The translations under genes were made by a program, and so were the position numbers. The notes below the pieces were generated by a model. It saw nothing but the letters and a program-made list of their open reading frames with translations, was not told the origin of the DNA and made no database searches. This document shows, in pieces, positions 1 through 8,811 of a DNA stretch of 64,000 bases (positions are counted from its first letter, which is position 1; each line of letters begins with the position of its first letter). Source of the stretch: Veillonella dispar (lineage in GTDB: Bacteria; Bacillota; Negativicutes; Veillonellales; Veillonellaceae); the NCBI RefSeq assembly GCF_900637515.1, contig NZ_LR134375.1, positions 1,474,501 through 1,538,500 on the forward strand, in the 5' to 3' direction.

Positions 1-1631
1 TGATTAAGTACAACAATTTGATGAGCATTTTGAACTGTGCTCAATCGATGGGCAATTACAAATGCAGTACGCCCTTTCATAAGGCGATCTAGCGCCTCTT
101 GTACAAGCTTTTCACTCTCAGTATCTAATGCAGATGTCGCTTCATCTAGAATTAGAATACGTGGGTCTTTCAAAATAGCACGTGCGATAGCTACACGTTG
201 ACGTTGACCACCAGATAAGGAACTGCCTCGCTCGCCCACCACTGTGTCGAGACCATCAGGCATCTTTTCTACGAATTCAAGTACATTGGCAGCCTTAGCA
301 GCTTCATATACTTCTTCATCAGTAGCATCTAATCGACCATACAAGATATTCTCTTTAATTGTGGCATTAAACAACACAGTTTCTTGTGGTACAAGCCCGA
401 TTTGTTCACGTAACGATTTAAATGTAACATCTTTTACGTCATAACCATCAATCGTGATAGCGCCACCCGTTACATCGTAGAAGCGAGGTAACAAATTCGC
501 CAGAGTCGTTTTACCAGCACCAGATGGACCAACAAGAGCTACGCTTTCACCAGCCTTAACAGACAAAGTAAAGTTTTCGAGCGCTGTTTTTTCACCATCG
601 TAAGAGAATGAAACATCTTTAAATTCTACATTGCCTTTGATAGATGGCAACGTAATAGCATCAGGTTTTTCCACAACGTCAGTTTTAGTATCTAAAATTT
701 CAAATACACGATCAGCTGCAGCCAATGCTTTTTGAATATTGCCGTACACTTGGCTCAAGCGTTTAACTGGGTTAGACAAGTTGATTGCATAAATTAGGAA
801 CGCAATCAAAGAACCTGCTGTAATAGTCCCTGTTACTACAGAATAGCCACCATACCAAAGGATGACTGCCACCGCAATGGCTGCAGAAAACTCAACCATT
901 GGACTTAACAAGCTAGTTAACTTAGTCGCTTTAATAACAGCTTTAAAGTTGCGATCATTTTCATCTTCAAAACGCTTCCGTTCAAAATCTTCACGAGCGA
1001 ATGATTTTACTACTCGAATAGCGCTGATTACCTCTTGTAAAAGTGCTGTAATGTCAGCCACACGACCTTGTACATCATGACCTGCTACACGAAGCTTTTT
1101 ACCAAATACATTTATAATTACTAGCACTACTGGAACTGTAATAAAGGTAACAAGTGTCAATTTCCAGTCAATAAGTAGCATAGACACGAGAGAACCGATA
1201 AGTGTTACAGATTCCGTAATAAAAGAAATCAAATTATCAACTACAGCAGTCTGAAGTGCAGCAACGTCATTAGTAAGATTACTCATGATAACGCCAGTCT
1301 TACGGCGATCAAAATAAGATAAGCTTAATTTTTGTAGATGATTAAAGATGGCCTCCCGTACATCGATGATGACACGTTGTCCAATGTAAGACATATTATA
1401 GGTTTGACCATACGTAGCAAAGCCACGAATTAAGAATATAAGAATGATAGACCCTACTATGAGGTTCAACATAAACATATTCTTATCATCTAATACTTGG
1501 TCTACTACATTTTTAATAAGCCAAGGCACTACCAAGTATGCCGCAGCTGCGACGATCATGCAGAACACTGCAAAAATCATACGCTTATAATAAGGCTTTA
1601 CAAAATATAAGAGCCTAGAATAACTATTCAT
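1..1631 (-). CDS. msbA: Lipid A export ABC transporter MsbA, 3' end cut by window edge
   Basis: Half-transporter that flips lipid A-core across the inner membrane using ATP. Read from the minus strand, 543 residues are visible before the window ends; the family is about 570-590 long, so only the extreme C-terminus is missing. The N-terminal half holds the six-helix exporter domain. The C-terminal half has Walker A (GPSGAGKTT), the Q-loop (LVPQET), the ABC signature (LSGGQRQRVAIARA), Walker B (ILILDEATSALD) and the H-loop (IAHRLST). The ATG at 1631 overlaps the lpxB stop by 8 nt and has GGAG 7 nt upstream. Position directly after lpxI and lpxB supports lipid A rather than drug as substrate; a general multidrug exporter remains possible from sequence alone. 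Confidence 0.88.
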   Translation of the reverse strand, partial: MNSYSRLLYFVKPYYKRMIFAVFCMIVAAAAYLVVPWLIKNVVDQVLDDKNMFMLNLIVGSIILIFLIRGFATYGQTYNMSYIGQRVIIDVREAIFNHLQKLSLSYFDRRKTGVIMSNLTNDVAALQTAVVDNLISFITESVTLIGSLVSMLLIDWKLTLVTFITVPVVLVIINVFGKKLRVAGHDVQGRVADITALLQEVISAIRVVKSFAREDFERKRFEDENDRNFKAVIKATKLTSLLSPMVEFSAAIAVAVILWYGGYSVVTGTITAGSLIAFLIYAINLSNPVKRLSQVYGNIQKALAAADRVFEILDTKTDVVEKPDAITLPSIKGNVEFKDVSFSYDGEKTALENFTLSVKAGESVALVGPSGAGKTTLANLLPRFYDVTGGAITIDGYDVKDVTFKSLREQIGLVPQETVLFNATIKENILYGRLDATDEEVYEAAKAANVLEFVEKMPDGLDTVVGERGSSLSGGQRQRVAIARAILKDPRILILDEATSALDTESEKLVQEALDRLMKGRTAFVIAHRLSTVQNAHQIVVLN

Positions 1632-2766
1632 TACATTTCTCCTTACCGAGGTTATATACCAGTTCTGCTACGCGCTTTACAGCACCTGGTTCACCTAATT
1701 TATGATGTACTTCACGCAATTCACTACGCATCGCTTCATTGCGTTCCACATCAGTTAGAAGAGGTTCCACAAGAGATACAATAGCCTCAGGTGTCACTGC
1801 ATCTTGTAATAACTCAGGAATTACTTCTTTGCCAGCTACAATGTTCGGCAAACCTACATGGGTCACATTGACGACCATCTTACCAATGCCATATGTAATT
1901 GGAGATACACGATACAATAAAATAGTCGGTAACTCCATCATAGCTGTTTCTAATGTAGCAGTACCTGATGCGGCTAGACATACATCACAAATCTGCATCA
2001 AATCATACGTATGATCTTCTGTAATCGTCACCGGCACTTTGTGAGCATCAATGAAAGTTTCTAATTCACTACGGTCGATGGTATGTGCGCGAGGCAAGAA
2101 GAATTGAATATCCTCATGGTTCGCCATCAACTGTTCGCCACTTTTTAACATCGTATCTAGCAAGGATAACACCTCTTGCTTACGGCTACCTGGCATGAGT
2201 AATACTTTTTTAGCATCCTTACGAGCTCCAAAATATTCCTCAGCCTCTTCTTTGCTCATCGTAGGATGTACAATATCCAATAGTGGATGGCCTACAAAGT
2301 CTACATCGCATTTATATTTGCGATACGCTTCTGCTTCAAAAGGAAATATAGATGCCACCTTAGTGACATACTTACGAATTGTATTTCCACGGCTACTATG
2401 CCATGCCCAAATCGTAGGAGCAATATAATAAAGAACGGGAATTCCCAATTTATGAGCTACAGCTGTTAGTTTCATATTAAAACCAGGATAATCTACACAG
2501 ACGAGAATATCTGGTTTTTCCTTCATCATGACACGTTTTAAGTAGGTGCGAAGTTTAAAGAATTTCGGTAGTGATTTTACAATCTCTACAATCCCAATAA
2601 CGCCTAAATTTTTAATATCATATACGATGCGAACACCAGCGCGTTCCATCAAGGTACCGCCCATGCCAAACATGTCAACCGAAGGATCTATTTCTTTCAG
2701 TGCATTAGCAACACTGGCTGCATGAGTATCACCGGATGCTTCACCGGCGGAAAACATGACTTTCAT
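1624..2766 (-). CDS. lpxB: Lipid-A-disaccharide synthase
   Basis: Glycosyltransferase family 19 enzyme that joins UDP-2,3-diacylglucosamine and lipid X to give the lipid A disaccharide on the inner membrane. The 380 residues match the normal length. The N-terminus (FSAGEASGDTHAA) carries the family's nucleotide-sugar/acceptor loop, and the C-terminal half has the conserved ASGTATLE segment. The ATG overlaps the lpxI stop in a TAATG junction and is preceded by AAAGGA, indicating translational coupling. It lies between lpxI, which makes its substrate, and msbA, which exports the product. Confidence 0.95.
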   Translation of the reverse strand: MKVMFSAGEASGDTHAASVANALKEIDPSVDMFGMGGTLMERAGVRIVYDIKNLGVIGIVEIVKSLPKFFKLRTYLKRVMMKEKPDILVCVDYPGFNMKLTAVAHKLGIPVLYYIAPTIWAWHSSRGNTIRKYVTKVASIFPFEAEAYRKYKCDVDFVGHPLLDIVHPTMSKEEAEEYFGARKDAKKVLLMPGSRKQEVLSLLDTMLKSGEQLMANHEDIQFFLPRAHTIDRSELETFIDAHKVPVTITEDHTYDLMQICDVCLAASGTATLETAMMELPTILLYRVSPITYGIGKMVVNVTHVGLPNIVAGKEVIPELLQDAVTPEAIVSLVEPLLTDVERNEAMRSELREVHHKLGEPGAVKRVAELVYNLGKEKCNE

Positions 2767-3602
2767 TATGCATCCTTTCTGGAATCTACAAACTCTTGGT
2801 CAACAGCACAGATAACAATACCATGACGGTTTGCCAAATCTAGTACATCTTGTTGTTGAACAAAAATAGTCTTTTCAGCCTCTACAGCAAGGACTTTACA
2901 CCCACTATCAATCATGGACATTAATGTTTTTATCCCTACAGCAGGAACATCAAAACGAACATCTTGATTTGGCTTTTCCGTTTTAACCACAACCGCATCG
3001 CCACGACCTAATTCACCACCGCGCAAAATGCACTTATCAGTGCCCTCAATAGCTTCAATAGCCATAGCCGCTTTATGTTTTACAACTACTGTTTGACCAA
3101 TATCAAGTCCACCCATTTGCTTAGCTAGTTCAAAGCCAAAGCAAATATCTGCCCATTGTTCATCAGTAGGCTGTGTTTTTGAAAGCACCCCCACCTTTGG
3201 CATAAATGGTTTAAGGTATACAGTTTGATCTAACACTTTAAACCCTTCTCGTTCGATTTCATCTACGATAGCGAGCATGATAGTGTCATCTTTACGATTT
3301 TTAAGGCGTTTAAGAACACCTAAGGTTTTTAAATCAGGGAATGTAAGACCTTTGAAGAGAATTTCCTTAGTCACTTTACCTAACATAGTTAATTCTTCAA
3401 CGCCTTCTTTTTTCAAGGTTTTAAAAATCTTACCTAATTTGGCAACACCAATATCATAGAAAGCATCGGCCTCAGCCTTTAAAGCCGGGTCTACATCTGG
3501 AACTACACCGATAACCACTACCTCATGACCTAATACATGAGCAGCGCGCATGAATTCTACAGGCAAAACACCAATGCCTGCAATCAATCCTACCTTTGCC
3601 AA
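2766..3602 (-). CDS. lpxI: UDP-2,3-diacylglucosamine pyrophosphatase LpxI
   Basis: Hydrolyses UDP-2,3-diacylglucosamine to lipid X and UMP, the step before LpxB. This is the LpxI (DUF1009) type rather than the metallophosphoesterase LpxH type. The 278 residues begin with the family's glycine-rich GLIAGIGVLPVEF segment, and the C-terminal half has the RGGELGRGDAVVVKT and DVPAVGIKT stretches. The start is a TTG at 3602 with AGGAGG 7 nt upstream. It is the first gene of lpxI-lpxB-msbA and is separated from lpxA by a terminator and a 300-nt AT-rich spacer. Confidence 0.93.
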   Translation of the reverse strand: MAKVGLIAGIGVLPVEFMRAAHVLGHEVVVIGVVPDVDPALKAEADAFYDIGVAKLGKIFKTLKKEGVEELTMLGKVTKEILFKGLTFPDLKTLGVLKRLKNRKDDTIMLAIVDEIEREGFKVLDQTVYLKPFMPKVGVLSKTQPTDEQWADICFGFELAKQMGGLDIGQTVVVKHKAAMAIEAIEGTDKCILRGGELGRGDAVVVKTEKPNQDVRFDVPAVGIKTLMSMIDSGCKVLAVEAEKTIFVQQQDVLDLANRHGIVICAVDQEFVDSRKDA

Positions 3603-3906
3603 GACTATACCTCCTAGATGACCTACGGCCTATATATCAATGAGTGATTACAAATTTACAATACTTAATGCCTCAAAAAAGACATAATCATATACAATAT
3701 ATTGTACTATAAATAGGCATTTTTTACCATTAAAACACCATGTTTTATGCCTATTTCTTCAACATTTTAGTAGATTTTTTTTATTCCTCTTTTTACGTCT
3801 TATGAACGCAAAAAAACTTCAAATATTTTATCAAAATATTTTATATGTATGACCTAATGTTATAAATTTCACATCCCATTAAAAGCATGATATTTATTAA
3901 GTACAT
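3603..3906. other. AT-rich spacer upstream of lpxI with inverted repeats
   Basis: No convincing coding sequence is visible on either strand. It must hold the promoter of lpxI-lpxB-msbA, but I could not pick a strong -35/-10 pair. Two symmetric elements stand out: a perfect 14-bp palindrome TACAATATATTGTA at 3693-3706, and a nested inverted repeat at 3711-3756 whose 10-nt ends (AAATAGGCAT / ATGCCTATTT) flank a smaller TAAAACA/TGTTTTA hairpin. A T-rich run follows at about 3772-3796, and AATATTTTAT occurs twice near 3822-3844. Confidence 0.6.
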
Positions 3907-3938
3907 AAAAAGACCTCGTACATAGTACGAGGTCTTTT
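3907..3938 (-). terminator. Intrinsic terminator after lpxA
   Basis: A 13-bp perfect stem (AAAAGACCTCGTA 3908-3920 with TACGAGGTCTTTT 3926-3938) around a 5-nt loop starts 3 nt after the lpxA stop. On the minus strand it ends in a short T run, closing the lpxC-fabZ-lpxA unit. Confidence 0.85.
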
Positions 3939-3941
3939 GAA

Positions 3942-4754
3942 TTAGTCACGACGTGTACGCATAATACCACGATCGGCATTGCGTAAGAAGCGTAATAAAT
4001 TTTCAATTTCTACAGAAGAATCAAGTTGCATTTCCATTTCTTCGATAGCCTTAGATAAACTAAAGCCAGAACGATAAATAATACGGAATGCTTGTTTTAA
4101 ATCTCGGCGTACTTCTTCTGAAATGCCCGCACGAGACAATCCAACAGAGTTAAGGCCAATAACACGTGCTGGTTGACCATCAGCAATGACATATGGTGGA
4201 ATATCTTGAACCACCTTTGCCATACCGCCAACCATTGCATTACGACCAATTTTAACAAACTGATGGATACCTGCAAGGCCGCCAATAACAACGCGATCTT
4301 CAACGATAGCGTGACCAGCAAGGCCTGCACAGTTACTCATAATTACATTATTGCCAACGATACAGTTATGAGCCACATGTGTACATGCTTGAAGCAAGCA
4401 ATTATTACCTACACGTGTTTCTTCACCTTCTCCAGTAGCGCGGCTAATAGTTACGAATTCACGGATAACCGTTTCATCGCCAATATTACAATAGCTTTTT
4501 TCGCCTTTAAATTTTAAATCTTGCGGTTCCAACCCAATAGATGCATTAGGATAAATCTCACAACGCTTACCAATGGTTGTCCAACCACCAATTACAACAT
4601 GTGCACCGATTTGTGTGCCATCGCCAATCTCGACGTGTTCGCCGATTACGGCGCCAGGACCTACGATTACATCTTTGCCCAATTTAGCATTTGGATGGAC
4701 TATGGCTGTACTATGGATGTTGGATTCTGCATTTTCCATGCCTACAACTATCAC
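3942..4754 (-). CDS. lpxA: UDP-N-acetylglucosamine O-acyltransferase
   Basis: First enzyme of lipid A synthesis: transfers a 3-hydroxyacyl chain from ACP to the 3-OH of UDP-GlcNAc in the cytoplasm. The sequence is a left-handed beta-helix of hexapeptide repeats with the catalytic histidine in THVAHNC and a C-terminal helical domain. The frame stays open upstream to a GTG at 4763, but that codon directly abuts the GAGGAG ribosome site. The GTG at 4754 is 8 nt from it and was chosen; an ATG five codons later is the alternative. The protein is then about 270 residues. It follows fabZ by 19 nt and is the last gene before a strong terminator. Confidence 0.93.
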   Translation of the reverse strand: MIVVGMENAESNIHSTAIVHPNAKLGKDVIVGPGAVIGEHVEIGDGTQIGAHVVIGGWTTIGKRCEIYPNASIGLEPQDLKFKGEKSYCNIGDETVIREFVTISRATGEGEETRVGNNCLLQACTHVAHNCIVGNNVIMSNCAGLAGHAIVEDRVVIGGLAGIHQFVKIGRNAMVGGMAKVVQDIPPYVIADGQPARVIGLNSVGLSRAGISEEVRRDLKQAFRIIYRSGFSLSKAIEEMEMQLDSSVEIENLLRFLRNADRGIMRTRRD

Positions 4755-4773
4755 TACAATCACTCCTCAATTA

Positions 4774-5199
4774 TTATACAAGGGCAAACATGTATTCACC
4801 GCTAGCGCACAATTTGTCGCCAACATAGGCACGGCCTTCAACCTTACCCATTTTACCTTTGATTTTAACAATATCCACTTCCATGCGCACTTGATCACCA
4901 GGTTTTACAGGGTGACGGAAACGCACTTTATCAATACCTGTAAACATAGGTGTAAGACCGCGATTTTCTTCAGGATATAGTAATGCAATACCACCAACTT
5001 GAGCAATAGCCTCAGTCAATAGTACACCTGGCATTACTGGATTACCTGGGAAGTGTCCTTGGAAGAACAATTCGTTGAATGTAGCATTTTTAATGCCCAC
5101 AGCACGTTTCATTGGTTCTAACTCAACGATGCGATCTACCAAAAGCATAGGATAACGATGAGGTAAAATTTCTAAAATGTCTTCGTGATTAAGAATCAT
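4774..5199 (-). CDS. fabZ: (3R)-hydroxyacyl-ACP dehydratase FabZ
   Basis: Hot-dog-fold dehydratase of fatty acid synthesis, drawing on the same 3-hydroxyacyl-ACP pool as LpxA and LpxD. The 141 residues are a normal length. The active-site histidine (H49 in FFQGHFPGNP) and glutamate (E63 in LLTEAIAQ) are present. The ATG overlaps the lpxC stop in an ATGA junction, so the two are translationally coupled, and lpxA follows. The lpxC-fabZ-lpxA order balances membrane phospholipid against lipid A synthesis. Confidence 0.96.
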   Translation of the reverse strand: MILNHEDILEILPHRYPMLLVDRIVELEPMKRAVGIKNATFNELFFQGHFPGNPVMPGVLLTEAIAQVGGIALLYPEENRGLTPMFTGIDKVRFRHPVKPGDQVRMEVDIVKIKGKMGKVEGRAYVGDKLCASGEYMFALV

Positions 5200-6035
5200 G
5201 GCTGTGTCTCCCTTATTTCTTCCATTATACTGCGAGCCAATCTAGAATTTAATTCATGACTCGATTTTAAAGCAATTACATGACCTTCAATTGGTCCCAA
5301 TAAGAATAAGTCGCCCATTACATCTAATGCTTTGTGACGAACTAATTCGTCGTCAAAGCGAGGTACAGACAAACACTTCTCATCATCATAAACTAAAGCA
5401 TTATCAAGGTTACCACCTTTTGCAAGGCCCATAGCCTGTAATTGTTCTAATTCCTTCATAAATCCGATAGTTCTAGCAGCACTGATGTGTTCTTTAAAGT
5501 ATTCTGGCGAAACTTCAAAATCACAATGTTGCGTGCCAAGTAACGGATGGCTGTTAATCGATGTAAATGTAATGCGATAGCCGTCATATGGCAAAATAAC
5601 TACAAAGCGATCACCATCATAAATAGCGTGAGATCGTGTCACTTTATATACATGACGTGGCGCTGTTTGTTCTTGAATGCCTGCCTCTTCTATGAGACCT
5701 ATAAAAACTGCACTACTGCCATCACCTACAGGAGGTTCAGGAGAATCCATCTCGATATAACAGTTATCAATATTCATAGCACTGAACGCAGCCATCACAT
5801 GTTCTACAGTGAAAACCTTCGCTTCACCATTTTCCAATGTAGTAGCGCGCATAGTGTTCGTCACATTATCAATGTGTGCTCGCACAGAAGGATGACCTTC
5901 AATGTCCGTGCGGACAAACACAATTCCTGTATTTTCAGGTGCAGGTTTAAAAACCATATTTACTGGTTCACCGCTATGAAGGCCAATCCCTTGATATGAA
6001 ACAGCCTGTTTAATTGTTTGTTGTGGCTTACTCAT
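5196..6035 (-). CDS. lpxC: UDP-3-O-acyl-N-acetylglucosamine deacetylase
   Basis: Zinc-dependent deacetylase catalysing the committed step of lipid A synthesis. Zinc ligands are visible as H79 (TVEHVMAA), H234 and D238 (VRHKALDVMGD); the general-base histidine is H260. The 279 residues make a free-standing LpxC, not the LpxC-FabZ fusion found in some phyla, although fabZ overlaps its stop. The ATG at 6035 has AAAGGA upstream. It has its own promoter, separated from the acyltransferase gene by a structured terminator. Confidence 0.96.
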   Translation of the reverse strand: MSKPQQTIKQAVSYQGIGLHSGEPVNMVFKPAPENTGIVFVRTDIEGHPSVRAHIDNVTNTMRATTLENGEAKVFTVEHVMAAFSAMNIDNCYIEMDSPEPPVGDGSSAVFIGLIEEAGIQEQTAPRHVYKVTRSHAIYDGDRFVVILPYDGYRITFTSINSHPLLGTQHCDFEVSPEYFKEHISAARTIGFMKELEQLQAMGLAKGGNLDNALVYDDEKCLSVPRFDDELVRHKALDVMGDLFLLGPIEGHVIALKSSHELNSRLARSIMEEIRETQP

Positions 6036-6085
6036 AAGAAAGTCCTTTCATAATCTGAATTCACGTTTACTATACACCAATATGT

Positions 6086-6114
6086 ATTATACCCTATTTG
6101 CATAGGTGATACAA
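6086..6114 (-). promoter_or_regulatory. Promoter of lpxC-fabZ-lpxA
   Basis: On the minus strand: -35 TTGTAT (6109-6114), a 17-nt spacer and a perfect -10 TATAAT (6086-6091), about 50 nt before the lpxC start. The -35 matches consensus at only three positions. Confidence 0.6.
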
Positions 6115-6212
6115 GAAATTTACCATATATTCAGTGATTTTGAAAGCATTTTTCACATAATTAAATTTATATAAATTTAATTATAAATACTGTATTATAC
6201 ACCATAAAAATA

Positions 6213-6286
6213 AAAGAGACTTTACTATGCTTAATTTATGCGGTATTTAAATCAATACTACATAAGTAGGCATGTAAAATCTCTTT
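6213..6286 (-). terminator. Long structured terminator after the lpxL-type gene
   Basis: A 74-nt imperfect palindrome. The outer arms AAAGAGA/TCTCTTT and TTTAC/GTAAA pair, an ATGC/GCAT segment follows, and a GTATT/AATAC hairpin sits at the apex. On the minus strand it ends in a T-rich tract (TTTTATTTTTATGG). It lies 11 nt after the acyltransferase stop. It is much longer than the other terminators here. Confidence 0.65.
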
Positions 6287-6297
6287 ATATTTATTAA

Positions 6298-7200
6298 CTA
6301 GTGAAATACATCTGGAGGTGTTTCAATTTGTTCGCCATAGAAACGACGTGTCCACTTCCAACGATTGTGAAGCCAGAACCAATCTTCAGGATATCGACGA
6401 ATATAATCTTCAATAAACTCATTTAAAAGAGTTGTGGTAACCGCTATATCACGCTTTTTATCATCTGTACGTTCCACATAAATTGGCGGATGTACCTCAA
6501 TCTCATATTTTTCAGAAAACGGACTATAATGTATAGTCACAAAAATGATTGGTACATCTTGCATACGAGCTAATACAGCTGGACCTGCAGCCGTCAAAGT
6601 TTCATAACCAAAGAATGGAACAAGTACACCATCATCACCAGGATCCTGATCCATAATAAGGCCTAAGAAAGCACCTTTTTTAAGTTCATTGATCATTTCT
6701 CGTACACCAGTTTTATAGGTTACATGTTGGTGCATGATACGACGATATTCATTGATAAACTTGTCCGCATCACCATTCTGTTTCATTGCCACAGAAATCA
6801 ACGGATACCCTTCCGAAGCAAGAACACCACCAAGGAGTTCCCAGTTACCACTGTGAACAGCGGCTAAGATTGCACCTCGACCATTTTCCAAGGCATCATC
6901 TAAGTACTCTCGATTAATAAACTCCACCATATCTTTGTATGCGCCATCCTTAATCTCTGGATAGCGTAATACATCAATAATCATGCGACCAAAGCGTGTA
7001 GTACTAGCTTTCGCAATACGTCGAGCTTCTTTTGGATCATCTGTAATATTACAGAATAGAATTTGGCCGATTGCTAGGCGCTTGCGTTTAGGCGGCACCG
7101 CTAGCCACGCAATTTCACCAAGCAATGTACCAATAGCATATTGCAAACCTTTAGGTAATAAGCAAATAAAGGCACTAAAGATTTTCATAAACCTATACAT
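6298..7200 (-). CDS. lpxL: Lipid A late acyltransferase (LpxL/HtrB family)
   Basis: Adds a secondary acyl chain to the lipid A precursor at the inner membrane. The 300 residues match the family. The HX4(D/E) catalytic motif is visible as HSGNWE near residue 115, and an N-terminal hydrophobic segment (about residues 8-35) anchors it. The ATG at 7200 has a GGAG 12 nt upstream, a long spacing; a second in-frame ATG four codons later is possible. It follows lpxD by 6 nt. No lpxM-like second late acyltransferase is in the window. Which acyl position it modifies cannot be read from sequence. Confidence 0.88.
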   Translation of the reverse strand: MYRFMKIFSAFICLLPKGLQYAIGTLLGEIAWLAVPPKRKRLAIGQILFCNITDDPKEARRIAKASTTRFGRMIIDVLRYPEIKDGAYKDMVEFINREYLDDALENGRGAILAAVHSGNWELLGGVLASEGYPLISVAMKQNGDADKFINEYRRIMHQHVTYKTGVREMINELKKGAFLGLIMDQDPGDDGVLVPFFGYETLTAAGPAVLARMQDVPIIFVTIHYSPFSEKYEIEVHPPIYVERTDDKKRDIAVTTTLLNEFIEDYIRRYPEDWFWLHNRWKWTRRFYGEQIETPPDVFH

Positions 7201-7206
7201 GGATTA

Positions 7207-8238
7207 TTAGCTCTCCTTAAGCTGTGCTTTCAAAGCGTCAATTTCTTTTTGTAATTGTTTTACAGTTTTCACCATATCTGGCAAACGATTTTCATAAGCA
7301 GCCAATTTTAACCATTCTTTATGAGGTCTCATTGGATAGCCTGCCATAATAGAGTTGGATGGTACATTACCTGTAATACCAGTTTTACCAGCAAATTGTA
7401 CATTATCACCAATCGTAATATGACCAGTACAACCAGTTTGTCCAGCAAAGATAACATGATTACCACATTTAGTACTTCCTGCAATACCAACCTGAGCGAT
7501 TAGGAAGCAATCTTCACCAATCTCAACATTGTGACCAAGATGAACAAGATTGTCAATCTTCGTACCACGACGTACTAAAGTAGAGCCCATTGTAGCATTG
7601 TCGATAGTTGTACAAGAACCAACTTCAACATCATCTTCAAGAATAACATTACCAACTTGTGGTATATGTGTATGTACACCATTTTCTGTAGCAAAACCGA
7701 AGCCTTCGCCACCAATTACTGCTTTAGCACGTAATACAACGCGTTTGCCTAAAATACAATTTTCATGAACAATAGCACCAGCGTAAATATCAGAACCTTC
7801 ACCAATACGCACATTATGTCCAATATAAACATATGGACGTATTGTTACATCATCACCAATGACTGCATTATCATTAATTACACAATAGGCACCAATAGCT
7901 ACATTTCTGCCTATTGTTACATTTTTACCAATAATAGCTGTGCTATGCACTTCTCTAGGAACAACAACAGGTGGATGGAAGAGTTCTAACACTTGTGCAA
8001 ATGCTGCTTTTGCATTATCGACTACGATTTGTGCTATCGGTGCATCTTTCACTTCAGATTCAACGATCACAGCACCCGCTTGGCATAACGCAATATGTTC
8101 AACATATTCACCTACTGCAAAAGTTATGGATTGTTTTACTGCTTGTTCAAAGCTACGTGTTTCAGTAATAACAATAGAGCCATCACCTACAACACGACCG
8201 CCTACTAATGTTGCGAGTTCCTGTAAAGTTTTTTCCAA
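7207..8238 (-). CDS. lpxD: UDP-3-O-acylglucosamine N-acyltransferase
   Basis: Third enzyme of lipid A synthesis, adding the 2-N 3-hydroxyacyl chain. The 343 residues comprise an N-terminal uridine-binding domain (about 1-100), a long hexapeptide-repeat beta-helix (about 105-300) with the catalytic histidine in the LGHNVEIG stretch, and a C-terminal helix. The start is TTG at 8238 with GGGAGGAG upstream. It sits between an OmpH-like lipoprotein gene and the late acyltransferase, in the bamA-ompH-lpxD order familiar from proteobacteria. Confidence 0.95.
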   Translation of the reverse strand: MEKTLQELATLVGGRVVGDGSIVITETRSFEQAVKQSITFAVGEYVEHIALCQAGAVIVESEVKDAPIAQIVVDNAKAAFAQVLELFHPPVVVPREVHSTAIIGKNVTIGRNVAIGAYCVINDNAVIGDDVTIRPYVYIGHNVRIGEGSDIYAGAIVHENCILGKRVVLRAKAVIGGEGFGFATENGVHTHIPQVGNVILEDDVEVGSCTTIDNATMGSTLVRRGTKIDNLVHLGHNVEIGEDCFLIAQVGIAGSTKCGNHVIFAGQTGCTGHITIGDNVQFAGKTGITGNVPSNSIMAGYPMRPHKEWLKLAAYENRLPDMVKTVKQLQKEIDALKAQLKES

Positions 8239-8269
8239 GGTAAACTCCTCCCCCTGTGATAATTCTTAA

Positions 8270-8800
8270 TTATTGTGCACTTTCTTCAGTATTAACTGCT
8301 GTAGCTTGACCAGATTGTTGAGCATTTTGTTGCGCATCTTGTTGTTCTTGCGCTTTAGCTGCATTTTCAGCTTCCTTGATTTGGTCATCAGAAGCTTTAC
8401 CCATTTTAGCGATCAAGTCGTCAGTTACATCAGAACCGCCACCTACAACAGCACCTTTTTCAATAACTACATCAAGTTTTTTCTCTTTTACAAGTTCACC
8501 AACTTTTTGTTCCTGATATTGACGATATTCTTGAGCTTTTGCATTTGCAAAGGCATTTAATTCTTGATTAGCTTGGTTAAATACATTTTGTTTAGATGCT
8601 TCATCAGCAGCAGCAATTTTAGCATCTAGTTCAGCTTTTTTAGCGTTAATTTCTTTAGTAATTTCAATACCTTTTTCAGTACTATTTGCTACTTTCACGC
8701 TATCAACGTAACCAACATTATTAGAACCACAACCACCTAAAATAGCCATGGAAGCTACTAAAGATGCACCTAATACTAAAGATTTAATACGTTTATTCAT
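8270..8800 (-). CDS. OmpH/Skp-like lipoprotein
   Basis: Third of three consecutive OmpH/Skp-like genes. The signal peptide ends in a lipobox (LGGC, Cys24), so the mature protein should be lipid-anchored. After the anchor comes a short beta segment (VGYVDSVKVAN), a coiled-coil rich in Ala, Lys, Gln and Glu (about 45-120), then the strand pair VVIEKGAVVGGG..VTDDLIAKM typical of the Skp core, and a Gln-rich tail. Skp proteins chaperone unfolded outer-membrane proteins in the periplasm. The ATG has AAGGAG upstream. The lipid anchor distinguishes it from soluble Skp; its client is unknown. Confidence 0.8.
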   Translation of the reverse strand: MNKRIKSLVLGASLVASMAILGGCGSNNVGYVDSVKVANSTEKGIEITKEINAKKAELDAKIAAADEASKQNVFNQANQELNAFANAKAQEYRQYQEQKVGELVKEKKLDVVIEKGAVVGGGSDVTDDLIAKMGKASDDQIKEAENAAKAQEQQDAQQNAQQSGQATAVNTEESAQ

Positions 8801-8811
8801 AATATAACTCC

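Noticed and set aside
4097-4330. 77-codon same-strand frame inside lpxA
   Set aside because: Leucine-rich out-of-frame reading of the hexapeptide repeats; not a gene.
5547-5999. 150-codon plus-strand frame inside lpxC
   Set aside because: Antisense to lpxC, rich in Cys/His/Ile from reversed codons, and without a start context.
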